Shown piece after piece: positions 44,323 to 54,426 of a DNA stretch of 64,000 nucleotides. A program made the position numbers and the translations under genes. Origin of the DNA: Bromus sterilis (taxonomy: Eukaryota > Streptophyta > Magnoliopsida > Poales > Poaceae); assembly GCA_950022295.1 (NCBI GenBank), contig OX465600.1, forward strand, positions 314,722,031 to 314,786,030, read 5' to 3'. Position 1 is the first letter of the stretch. Each line of letters opens with the position of its first letter. The notes beneath the pieces were generated by a model that was given only the letters and a program-made list of their open reading frames with translations, searched no databases and was not told the DNA's origin.

Positions 44323-47133
44323 ACATCCCCAAGCTTAATTCCTGCTCGTCCTCGAGTAGATAAATGATAACAAGCATAATTTTTGTGGTGACATGCCACA
44401 CAACCATATAAGGACTTTTAAGTAAAGTAATCAAACCATGCAATTCAATTCAAGTCTTAACAAGCAAGAGTCTATATTAGCATTGACACAAGCAACAAAA
44501 GAACAAAAGGTGCAAGAGCTCTCGCTGTCCGTGACTCGAATGTCTCCAGATGGTGTTTGCGTGCAAGCAGGGGACTAGGAAAAAGAGAGAAAAAGGTTGT
44601 TGAGAACAACTATATACTAAAGTTTCACACTTAGTCTCCTTTGGATTCTTATCTGGACTCGTCCCCAGACCACTAGTCAGGTACAAGTCAAACTGATCCA
44701 CTCCCTTTCGATATTTTGAGCACTCATGCAATGGATGAGCGTGAGCAAGAAGGTGGAGGAAGCCAAAAAGTTGTGAAAGGCTCACATCAATGAGGACAAT
44801 CATAGGCGAGAGAAGTCCATATGATAGATATGATGTGAGGACTAGGGATTTCCATGGAACGGATGCACATGTGAGCTAAAAGCTCTCCAGGGGAACTAGT
44901 GGGGGTGCATCTAACTTGCTTGCGCAAGAAAACCTAGAGCTCGTTTGAGGAGGCTCATCATTGGAATATACAAGCCAAGTTCTATAGTGTGAAGGTCCCC
45001 ACATAGCTATATGCATGATGATGATCTCTATGGAGTACAAGGGATAGAGGATGAAGTACTAGTGTGGATCTCTCAAAAGGAATAGTAGTGTGCCCCCTTC
45101 TCTTTTTTTTTCTTTTTCTCTTTTTTATTTTTTTTATTTTTTTGGTGGCCTCAATGGCTCTTTCTATTTAACTCTCATTTTTCCTCTTTGGGATCTTTTG
45201 ATTTTGTCCTCTTTGGGATCTTTTCCTCACTTTAGGGGCAACACTCTATATTTTACAAGAATATAGGAGATCTTTCACACTTTACAAGGGTACTCACATA
45301 AAGAAGATATAACTATCATGATGCAAATGTATGCCTCTGCCAGGATAGCAAGATATGCAATGATACTAGCGCGTCATGTAGCAATGATTAGGGCAAGGCC
45401 CAACTAGCATGCGGCTCATCGATCAACCAAGTAGCATGTATGACATGAAGATCAAGTCCTGAGAAGGTGGATGTTGCATGGCAATGTATCTCGGAAAGGC
45501 TATGGAAATGCCTTGTAGGTAGGTATGGTGGCTGTTTTGAGGAAAGGTATAAGGAGGCTTATGATGACAGAGCGTATCGTGCCAAGGGTTTGGATGCATC
45601 GGCGAAGTATGCGCCAACTCTCAATGTGAGAAAGGGCAATGCACGGTACCGAAGAGGCTAGTGGAAGTGTCAACTTTCGAATACTCACATTAGTACGAAG
45701 AACTCATGCACTTATTATCGGTAACTCTCAATCTAATCAGGAGGTTCACAAAGAGACAAGTACCCCGAGGAGGAGTGTATGGGGGTTTGGTTATCCTTGC
45801 GCATCCTCGACTCATGGTACGTGAGTGTACTCTAATATTCGAACCCTCCAGAGGTTAGTGATCCATCTAGTAGCTAGAGTTCTCAACAGGGGTTTTAGGT
45901 TTTCGAAAAACACACGGATTGCCCAAAATACGACATCTATCACTAATAGGCTTGAGCTCTTGACACCAAAAGTTCAAACATTACTCTAGTCCATACCTCA
46001 AAACTATTGCAAGTTACTACTATAAAGAGAATAACAACTTCAACTACCTACTTCCTAGTCAAGACACAAAACTCAGTGCAACAGGAAAACTCTCTAACAA
46101 GATAAAACATGCAACCTATAGAAAGTTCAACCTAAAACAAAAGGAAATCCCTAGAAAAACTAAAGAACTATAACTAAACAGAGCAGCAGCTAAGAAAAGA
46201 AAAAGAACAACTCAGAGCTAAGGAAATAATCATGCAAATCCTATGAGGAGTTCTAATTCAAACGGAGCGTGTTTCTCTCCCACACAAAGTAAGACGGGAT
46301 CTAACTTGTTATGAACAGCAAGCAAAGCTAAATAAAACTAAAAATAAAACCTAAGAGCGAGACGCTCCAAGCATAGCACATAACGCATGAAGTGATAAAA
46401 ATATAGTGAGACGAAGGACAAACTGATGATTGTTGATGGAGAAGGGGATGCACGGGGGCATCCCCAAGCTTAGACGCTTGAGTCTTCTTGACTATTTGTT
46501 GGGGATGCATGGGGGCATCCCCAAGCTTGAGCGCTTGACACTCCCGAATCTTCTTTCATAATCTTCCATCGCACACTTGAAAACTCCCTTCATACATAAC
46601 TCATCATAAGCTGATTAGAGAAGTTAGTACCCTTAATAACTAATTTTTCCCACTGTATATGAAGATATTCTTGAAGAGCTACTGTTTCTCAAGATTTCCA
46701 AAAAGTTTTTGCAAACAAAAAGCAAGCTTAAGGTTTGCAAAAGTTAGGAGAGACAAAACGTGGCAGAATCTGTGAAAAACAGAACAGCAGGTAGTAAAGA
46801 ATTATTTAGGGGTACTTCTGCAAATCTAATCAAAAAACTCAGAACACACGCTCGAAAGTCAATTGTATGGAGCACGCTGTCAGAAATATTCAGATCAAAA
46901 AGATGATCTGGTTATTTTAGGCTAATTTTTCCGTCCAAGGACAGAATCTGTTTTCTGGACAGCATGTCACAACTTTTGAACTTTCTTGCAATCGGAGGCT
47001 AGCCTTGGCACAAAGATTGAAAATAAAGATACAACGATGTTGCTACAGTAGTAACAATCATCAAGACCACTAAAAACTGAAAGTAAAAACTCAAACTAAA
47101 GATAACAAGGGTTGTCTCCCTAGAGCTCTTTCT
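44323..47133 (-). other. I polypurine tract and 3' noncoding interior
   Basis: 2.8 kb related to the A and C interiors with no supportable gene. It contains a purine/pyrimidine low-complexity stretch (about 45095-45145), the duplicated internal tract-like motif (about 46455-46530) and a diverged post-ORF motif (about 47109-47131). Confidence 0.7.
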
Positions 47134-47922
47134 TTATAGCCATAAAGATAGGCTTAAGATTTTAATGATGCTCTCATAGGAATAAGGAATAAGAGTTGAA
47201 GAACAAAATAGAGCATCAAGAAGAAAATAACAAAAATATTTAAGTCTAACATGCTTCCTATGCAAAGGGATCTTGTAGAGGAAAAACTCATTGATGCATA
47301 AAGATATTAGCATAGGAAGGCAAAATAAGTGCGACTTCAAAGCCTTCAACATAAAGAGAGGGAACTTGATATTATTGAAATATCTATAAGAATATGTTCC
47401 CTTCTCATAATAATTTCCAGTAGGATCATGAATAAACTCAACAATATAAGCATCACATAAAGCATTGTTACCATGATCCACATGCAAAAGGGTACTCTTA
47501 CTCTCCACATAAGCATAATCTTTCTCATTAGTAATAGTGGGAGCAAACTCAACAAAATAGCTATCACATGAATCATTCTTATTATGATGCACTTGTAAAA
47601 TTTTATTCTTTATAGCGTAAGTGTGATCACAATAATCATCACAGATGGGAGGCAAAGTATCATCAAAATAAATTTCCTCATCAAAACATGGGGGGCTAAA
47701 AAGATCATCTTCATAAAACGTAGCATCCCCAAGCTTATGGCTTTGCATATCATTAGTATCAAAAGTATTCAAAGAAGACATGCTAATAACATTACTACTA
47801 TCATGAGTGTTGTTCAAATAATAAAGCTCCATAGGCTTTTTGATTTTCTCTTCAAACACTTCATATCCCAACTCAAGGTAGAGCTCATAAAGCTCTCTCA
47901 TAATATTTTTGTTGTTTTCCAT
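47134..47922 (-). CDS. I ORF: unrecognised 262-residue protein related to the C ORF
   Basis: An intact ORF runs from ATG 47922-47920 (MENNKNIMRELYELYLELGY) to a stop at 47134, starting about 80 bp after the primer site. It is rich in Asp, Asn and Tyr. It shares with the C ORF a CD.Y..E....T repeat-like pattern, PLFMLKALKSHLF and a C-terminal block (PLHRKHVRLK, YFLLDALFC). The N-terminal half is unlike that of C. The C-terminus has two hydrophobic stretches (about residues 190-220 and 228-262) that could be membrane-associated. No gag, protease or nucleic-acid-binding motif is seen. That it stays open in two diverged elements suggests recent selection or youth. The function is unknown. Confidence 0.68.
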   Translation of the reverse strand: MENNKNIMRELYELYLELGYEVFEEKIKKPMELYYLNNTHDSSNVISMSSLNTFDTNDMQSHKLGDATFYEDDLFSPPCFDEEIYFDDTLPPICDDYCDHTYAIKNKILQVHHNKNDSCDSYFVEFAPTITNEKDYAYVESKSTLLHVDHGNNALCDAYIVEFIHDPTGNYYEKGTYSYRYFNNIKFPLFMLKALKSHLFCLPMLISLCINEFFLYKIPLHRKHVRLKYFCYFLLDALFCSSTLIPYSYESIIKILSLSLWL

Positions 47923-48004
47923 AAAGCCTAACTAGTGAAAATAAAAACAAGAAACAAAAAGGTTTAATTGCAAGATCTAAAGATATACCTTCAAACACTT
48001 ACTT

Positions 48005-48021
48005 CCCCGGCAACGGCGCCA
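48005..48021 (-). other. I primer binding site, tRNA-Asp
   Basis: TGGCGCCGTTGCCGGGG on the minus strand, an exact 17-bp complement of the plant tRNA-Asp 3' end, 9 bp from the 5' LTR. Confidence 0.9.
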
Positions 48022-48030
48022 GAAATAGCT

Positions 48031-49491
48031 TGATGTCTACGCACAATTCTATTCTTGTAGACTATGTTGGGCCTCCAAGCGCAGAGGTTTGTAGGACAGC
48101 AGCAATTTCCCTCAAGTGGATGACCTAAGGTTTATCGAACTCAGGGAAGTAGAGGTTGAAGATGGTCTCTCTCAAGAAAATCTGCAATTACGAAACAAGA
48201 AGTCTTTTGTGTCCCCAACACACCTAATACAACTAGGAATTGTATAGGTGCACTAGTTCGGCGAAGAGATGGTAAAATATGAGTGATAGGTGTGGCAAAG
48301 AAAGGTAATATAAATCTGAATAAAAAGTGCAGCAAGGTAGCAAGTGGTAAACGTGAGCACAAACGGTACTGCAATGGTGGAAACAAGGCCTAGGCTTCAT
48401 ACTTTCACTAGTGGAAACTCCCAACAACATTAACATAGTCGAGTCACATGATATTTCCCATACGACATGCGATGGAGACGTACTCGGAGGTCATTCCTTT
48501 GTGGTCAAGAGAGGACGAGAATTGTGTAGGGCTACAAAAGCACACCTCAAAGTTCATAGTTCTCAATCTATGGATTTCCCAATGTCACCGCGGCCATCCA
48601 AAGAGAGTACCACAATCACCACAACATATCTAAAGGATAGTCAAAGACAAGCACCAAAAGACTCTCAATCTTCAATCCACACACAAAAGAGGAAATCACT
48701 CATGAAATTATTCTTCTAATTCCATGTGCAATAGACCAGGTGTCACCATGGTGTCGAAGATTATACTAGATAAGATCAATTGAGTACATCAATACAATAC
48801 ATAGAAGAAGGGGAAACATAATGGGATCACCCTAGATTAACATTGCCTATGATCACAATCAAGATCACATCATGGGAGAGAGAGAAGAACACATAGCTAC
48901 TGGTAGAAACCTCATCCCCGAGGGAGAACTACTCCCGCTTCATGGAGGAGGGAAGCAACGGCGATGGAGATGAATCCGGTGGCACTTCCCCGTCCCGGCA
49001 GGGTGCCGGCACAGGAATTCTGTCCCCACGAAACTTGATGGCCATGGCGGCGGAGATCGGAATTGCTTCTAGAGAAAAGGGGTATGGAATCAGGGTTTCC
49101 TCCGCGGGGGTAAAAATAGGGGCCAAAGGGGGCACCGAGAGGGGCCACGAGGCAGTCAGAAGGGCACGTGGAGCGGCCTAGGGCTGGGTCGCGCCAGGCA
49201 CCCTCCTGGCTGCCTGGTGGTGGCCCTCACTTCGTTCCTTGGTGATTCCTGAAGCTTCCGGGATGCTGATTTTTTATATAATTTTTCCGGAATTTTTGGA
49301 GCACTTTTAATGGCCGGAAAACCTGAAATACAAAAACAGCAAAAAAACAGGAACTGGCAACTGGGTGCACTGAGTTAATAGGTTAGTCCAAATATGCTCA
49401 AAAGTGTATGAAAGTTCAAGAAAAACATGGAAAAGTCACACAAAACATGCATGGAGCAAGAAGAAATTATAGATACGTTTGGGACGTATCA
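48031..49491 (-). repeat. I 5' LTR
   Basis: 1461 bp, near identical to 42859-44322 and flanked outside by TSD GACCC. Confidence 0.95.
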
Positions 49492-49823
49492 GACCCAAGG
49501 AAGATCAAGGACGAACTATCAAAATCCAACTCAACCCAAGAAGAAGAACGAGAGCATCAATGAAGACGGAGCCAGAAGCCCTTTAAGCCACGCTCAAAAG
49601 CAATGGAGGAAAACGAGGCAGGAAGAGGAATCCGGGCAGCATTCTGCCCAAGAACATGCAAAAGAAAATCATGGCGCCAAAATCCCTCCTCCATGGAGGA
49701 AGAAGAAGAAAGCGACAACGCAGTTCCATGACGCCCACCACGTGAGGAACGAGGCGTGCGGCCACCACGACCACGCCGACCACGACCCCGCCCAGCCACA
49801 CCTCTACCACGCTTGGGTGCCAT
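49492..49823 (-). pseudogene. Antisense B3-domain ORF of G, 5' part
   Basis: ATG 49823-49821 (ATATGGC context) starts an Arg/Gly-rich N-terminus (residues 1-33, repeated RGRG). A Ser run and the first half of a B3-type fold follow (about residues 53-110; HDFLLHVLGQ, RIPLPASF, WVELDFD, LIFLG). One in-frame TGA, codon 89 (49559-49557), interrupts it. The frame then continues through the GACCC site into 42858-42571, giving about 204 codons in all. Plant B3 domains bind DNA and occur in ARF, LAV, RAV and REM factors. This one would be a small nuclear DNA-binding protein, encoded antisense to G between integrase and the 3' LTR, where Tat elements often carry extra ORFs. B3 assignment is by motif reading only. 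Confidence 0.75.
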
Positions 49824-49883
49824 ATGAAGAAGAAGAAGAAAAAGATGCGAAGAATGGATGCCAAGGATGGGCAACCAAAGGAA

Positions 49884-49895
49884 GCATTTATAGCT
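49884..49895 (-). promoter_or_regulatory. Minus-strand TATA box before the antisense B3 ORF
   Basis: GAGCTATAAATGC lies on the minus strand, with TATAAA at 49893-49888, about 65 bp upstream of the ATG at 49823. Start of transcription would fall near 49858, a 5' leader of about 35 nt. Confidence 0.55.
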
Positions 49896-50303
49896 CAATC
49901 CAAGGGCAAATGAGGAAAAACACATAGAAGCCTAGGCGGCGCCATCATTGCATCAAAGACCAAACGGGCCAAGCGTTACGAAATCCAAGATGAAGATGCC
50001 TTCACACGGTCAACATTATTTACAGGACGCGTCAAATCTCGCATGTTTCCCCTACAAAGCCTTGTAAATCCAACAATAGGAAGCGCGACGCCCAAATCAT
50101 ATTATGACAGTACAGAGGACGTGACGGATCAAAACAAAAATCAAGCATCATCATACGTCATCAAACAACATGACAATGCATATCAGCACGTTATCCCAAA
50201 GGGAACAGATCAAGGTAAAAGCAGTTGGGAACAACCAAATCAGCTATATGTCCAAATTTTCTAACGCTAAAAAATCTCTTACTCCCATCGGGAGTACCCT
50301 TTC
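49896..50303 (+). other. G region between antisense ORF and 78-bp repeats
   Basis: No gene or repeat recognised; ordinary G 3' sequence. Confidence 0.6.
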
Positions 50304-50525
50304 GAGTTCGGGTGCTCCCTCACCTAGAAAACAAAAAGTTCGCGAGTAATCACTCGCACTAGCAACAACAACACACTCTCAGAGTTCGGGTGCTCCCTCT
50401 GCCAGAAGGCAAAGAAGTGCTCGAGTGATCATTCGCACCAGCAGACACAAAATACTCTCAGAGTTCGGGTGCTCCCTCACCCCACAGGCAGAAAAGCATT
50501 CGAGTGACTACTCGCGAAAAGACTC
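50304..50525 (+). repeat. G 78-bp tandem repeat
   Basis: Three units start GAGTTCGGGTGCTCCCTC at 50304, 50382 and 50461. Each contains an ACTCGCA/ATTCGCA motif. The third is shortened. Confidence 0.88.
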
Positions 50526-51175
50526 AGCCATTCAGCAAACATGACTTACTCGCGCACTCGACGGCATTCTGAGTGGGTGCCTTCTTATTTTCCTCGCCTG
50601 AGTTCACTATAAGCTCCGCGAGTGACGACTAAAACAGCTCACTTGATTGTTTATTCCAAGTGGGTGCATCGCTAATCAGGCTCCGTGCCTCAACAAAAAC
50701 AAATTATGCCTGGACTACGACACACTGTACCCAGATGCCACGCAAGCTTAGCGTGTAGGTAAGACCCCGCTGCGAAGAACGGCCGGGCCGGGACTTGTCG
50801 CAGAGCGATTTCACTCCCGACCTTTTCCATGCGCTCGCATGATAGAAAGAGCCGAGCGGACGCGCTCAGGCTATGTGCTTAGACTGATAGCAATTGATCC
50901 TATAAGACCTGCAGCGGCATGACTTTGCTTGACACCAGTGTTCCAAGTTCATGTCGAGGGACATGGGCTTGATTGGGCTACTGTGGTATTTGTCACTAGC
51001 ACAATTCACCAAGGCTCGACCAGTCGACTCCTTGGGCCCTTTCAGCTTAGCAATCCCTCGAAACAGATATTGTCATGGCTCAAAACTTCCAGCGACCCGT
51101 GGCGATACCACGCTTACAAACAATAAGGCGCAGATGAATTCGAGTCCCTGCGCGACTCTTCGAGTCCCTCAGGAA
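50526..51175 (+). other. G 3' untranslated stretch
   Basis: No supportable gene. Short CGAGTG/ACTCG motifs continue from the array. Confidence 0.55.
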
Positions 51176-51187
51176 CTCGGGGGCTAC
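51176..51187 (+). other. G polypurine tract
   Basis: ACTCGGGGGCTAC-type purine-rich tract immediately before the 3' LTR. The same core recurs in every 70-bp unit. Confidence 0.65.
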
Positions 51188-51618
51188 TGACGAGGGGGTG
51201 ACCCCACGACTCCTACGTGTGAGGCTACCTGGTGCGTATGAAGACAGAAGGCCCAATGTGAAGCTACGACAAGCCCACGATTGGCCCAACCAAGCACCGA
51301 CGTAGGAGTCTGCGACTAATATGGAAGGTGCAAGACTAGAACTAGGAAACTACCTATGTAACCTAGCACGGATTCCCCGAGACATGGCCTAGTATATAAA
51401 GGCTGGGAGGGGAGACGTGTAACTCAACTCAATACGCATCTACTCATCCTTGCCTTGCGAGAACTCGCCTTGGCCTCCACTGTAATCGCCCCCTCACATA
51501 ATAATATCGAACAGGAAGTGCTTCTACTGTTAGCCGACGAGTATCGTCAGACCTGTGCCATCTCTATGACTAACCCAGGGTCCCTGGCCATGGGATTTGT
51601 CGGGGTTAATCCCCATCA
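51188..51618 (+). repeat. G 3' LTR
   Basis: 431 bp, TGACGAGGGG...CCCCATCA, with TATA box TATATAAA at 51393-51400. The right edge is where K LTR sequence (CCCACAATC...) resumes, so the G TSD would be CCCAC (51619-51623). The matching 5' copy is outside the window. Confidence 0.82.
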
Positions 51619-51764
51619 CCCACAATCATGCATAACGCTCCCTCTTGGAGTCACTAACTACTACTTGGCCAAAGCAATAAACAGCAACGGAGAACATGCA
51701 AGAATTACTCAAGATCATAACACTACTAGGGAATGCCCTTTTAGTTGCGCCCTTTTTTTGTGTT

Positions 51765-51950
51765 TAGTGGCGCATTAGGGATGCGCCACTAACTACAAGC
51801 CACTAATAAGGGCTTAGAGGTGGCGCATTCTGGATGCGCCACCTCTAAGCTCTTAGGGGTGGCGCATTCTGGTATGCGCCACGCCTAAGGGCCTTAGGGG
51901 TGGCGCATTCACAGTGCGCCACTAAACCCTGACAAAATGCGCCACTAAAG
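51765..51950. repeat. J left subterminal hairpin repeats
   Basis: Several copies of GTGGCGCAT paired with ATGCGCCAC, separated by CTAAGCTCTTAGG-like palindromes. In CACTA elements such repeats bind the TNPA-type protein. Confidence 0.88.
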
Positions 51951-51959
51951 AATTACAGA

Positions 51960-52640
51960 AAACAAAAAATAAATAATTACAGAAAAGAATAAAAGCATTA
52001 CAGATATTTTTATTATATTAATGAAATGCAAAATACAATATAACAATGAGGCCAACAATTATTGATACCAAAGAATTGCATTATAATTTTCATTACAAAG
52101 ATTTACAAAGGTTTAGAGGCCAACAAGATTCACAAGATTACATCCATCACAAAATTACAATGAGTCCAACAATTATTGAAAACCGAAAGCTACTTTCGTC
52201 ATCATATCTTGTTTGCTCTTCAACCTGCACAAAACAAAGCTTTAGAGGTCACATCCATATGAATCATACCAAAGGAGAACAAAGCAATGTAGCATCTATT
52301 CTTATCAACAACTTAAAGCAAGTCGATCAATGGTGAGAAGCATGCACATATGCATAAAAATGCATATGCAGTGACCTTTATACACAAAGAGCACCAAGAG
52401 TATTTGACACTACCATCTACTACACAAAGAGTACATCCAAATTACATCCAAATTACACAAAGAGTACATTCAATTGTTCTGACTCGGCTCGGGGAATGGG
52501 CAGCATCCTTCTTTCGTCATGAAAGGCCTTGTGTCATGCAGGGCCTTTAGGCGGACTTCTATCTCCCCATTGGATGGTGCAATGTTCGAGTGGAAGATCG
52601 ACCCCCTCATTTGTACTTCATGACGGATGATAGTTGCCAT
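51960..52640 (-). other. J 3' untranslated region of the second gene
   Basis: AT-rich, without any gene; lies between the stop of the second gene (52641) and the left subterminal repeats. Confidence 0.5.
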
Positions 52641-54363
52641 CTACGCTTGGATGTGAAAGAACTCCTCCTTCAGATTTGCATCGGCGATTTCCGCCTTCCT
52701 TTCTGCCCACGCTCTGAGATGACTTGGCAGCGTAAGGTTGCGTTGTTCCTGTACAATCGCCCTCATGTGATGAAGGGCGTAGTACGCATCCCTCACACTG
52801 CCAGCCGGCTGCTTGACGCACGGGAACTGTGTTACGTGGTTGAACACGTTCACGCCAGGCTGATTTTTCCTGAACTTGTGCTTCATGATCTTGCCTCCGG
52901 CTTTTATGTAGCCGACGAGAGCATCATCCAAAACTCTCATGATATACTTGTAATCTTTCTTCTTCACACTCCCCGAGTCTAAATACACGGCATGCGAGTG
53001 TTGCGGTGAAAAACAGATGAGCACGCAGTCTTGATCCTCACTGCATAATTAAAACAATCCAAAAGGAATGTTGGAAGAGGACAATGGAAAGCTAAGAAAG
53101 CATATATGCTACGGAGGCGAGCGAATGACTTACTTGGGAGAGTAGGTCATAAGAAATAAATCCTTGTCGGCGTTCCGTAGCATGAAGTCTGTGATGTACC
53201 CTGCCGCGAGAGCCGCGTCCCCGTCGTCCATCAAGATGCTTTCACGCATGTAGAAGGGGTCCAATATCGCGACGCTCGGGGTCTTATCTCTCCTGATACT
53301 CATAGAAAGGCTGAGCGAGAACAGATGGATAAGGCTATGGTCCAGCCGCTTGAGATGGTACAAATTGAAGATCTCCGAAAATCGCAGGATTATCATATCC
53401 GCGGGGATAGTGTTGATGAAGCCCATGTTGAGTGGCACCTTGGCCATGAAAACCGGGTACGAGGGATTCCCTTCTCGAAGAAGAATCTTCTCTAATGCCA
53501 TAATACTATGATGCACACTCTGCATATCCGAAGTTGCAAGGTCCAGCATGTCCTTAGGTAGCATCGCCCTACCAGCCACATGGATTTCAAACGAGAGATC
53601 CTTGGGTCTTGGTGGCCCGTCCTGAGCCCGGATCGACATCGAAGGTTGGCTACTAGAAGTGATGCTCTTCTTTCTTTTCCGTCCCTTCTTATTTTCTGAT
53701 TTTGAGCAGTCACCGGCCTTTATTTGCTCAGTGGCCGCCTTATGGAGTGTGGAAGGGCTGAGAATAGATCTCCTTGTGGCATCTGCTTGAGGCTCGGTGA
53801 AGGCGCAAGCTGCTGGAGACATGTCCTGAGAAGCAGCAAAGAGACGCGTGGAGCAAGCAGGCTTCGCCGCAGGATCAGCTGGACCGCGAGCTTCCTCGTC
53901 ATGCTGATAGGCTCCTTCAGCAGGAGGCATGAATAAGTCATCAGCATCATACAAAGTATTGATGAACTGGTCGGCGTTGATATCATCATCAAGATCATCG
54001 TCTTCTTGTTGTGCGCCGATGGGATCATGTGGCGCCGACACGATGACTAGCGGTGTTGTCCTAGGTGTGGTGCCCCTTTCCCCCATCATTAAACGCATTT
54101 GGCTCTTCGGCCATAGGCATATTTGGTTGAAACAGTCACTTAGGACTGCTGGCTCGTCCTCATCGTATCCGGGGGGTTGAATGGGAGGTTCAACTCTCTC
54201 GTAGCCCGAAATCACGAGAGAGATTTGAACCCTATGCATCTCCGGTGCTATCGGCATATTGTGCATGATTCGATTTTGTGGTTGAATGATTTTACCTTTG
54301 GCAACATCCTTCAACTCGTCGTCCACGACTTGTAATAGAATGCATGGAGTGTCCTCCTGCGAA

Positions 54364-54426
<63 letters not shown>

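Larger units (their letters stand above)
42859..49491 (-). mobile_element. Element I: non-autonomous Athila-like LTR retrotransposon
   Basis: I is 6633 bp with TSD GACCC (42854-42858 and 49492-49496) and LTRs of 1464 and 1461 bp that are visually very similar, so it is a young insertion. It carries an exact tRNA-Asp primer site and a polypurine tract, and one 262-codon ORF of unknown function. The LTR shares its U3 start (TGATACGTCCCAAACGTATC) with the A/C type but has a different R-U5. The 3' interior is related to A and C. Confidence 0.95.
21474..51618 (+). mobile_element. Element G: Tat-lineage Gypsy retrotransposon, 5' end outside window
   Basis: G survives as pieces 21474-22049, 36267-39568, 41702-42858 and 49497-51618, which join cleanly when D, H and I are removed at their TSDs. 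Tat lineage is supported by two successive RNase H domains, a long region after integrase with three kinds of tandem repeat, and an extra antisense ORF. The 3' LTR is short (431 bp). G was itself inserted into LTR K, whose sequence resumes at 51619. The G 5' LTR and gag lie before the window, on the far side of B. Confidence 0.88.

Noticed and set aside
49427..49927. Plus-strand 166-codon ORF rich in Lys/Glu/His
   Set aside because: It is the reverse complement shadow of the antisense B3 ORF and begins inside the I LTR.
54369..54423. (TA)n run as a cruciform or cis-regulatory signal
   Set aside because: It sits in an intron, and a plain microsatellite explains it.
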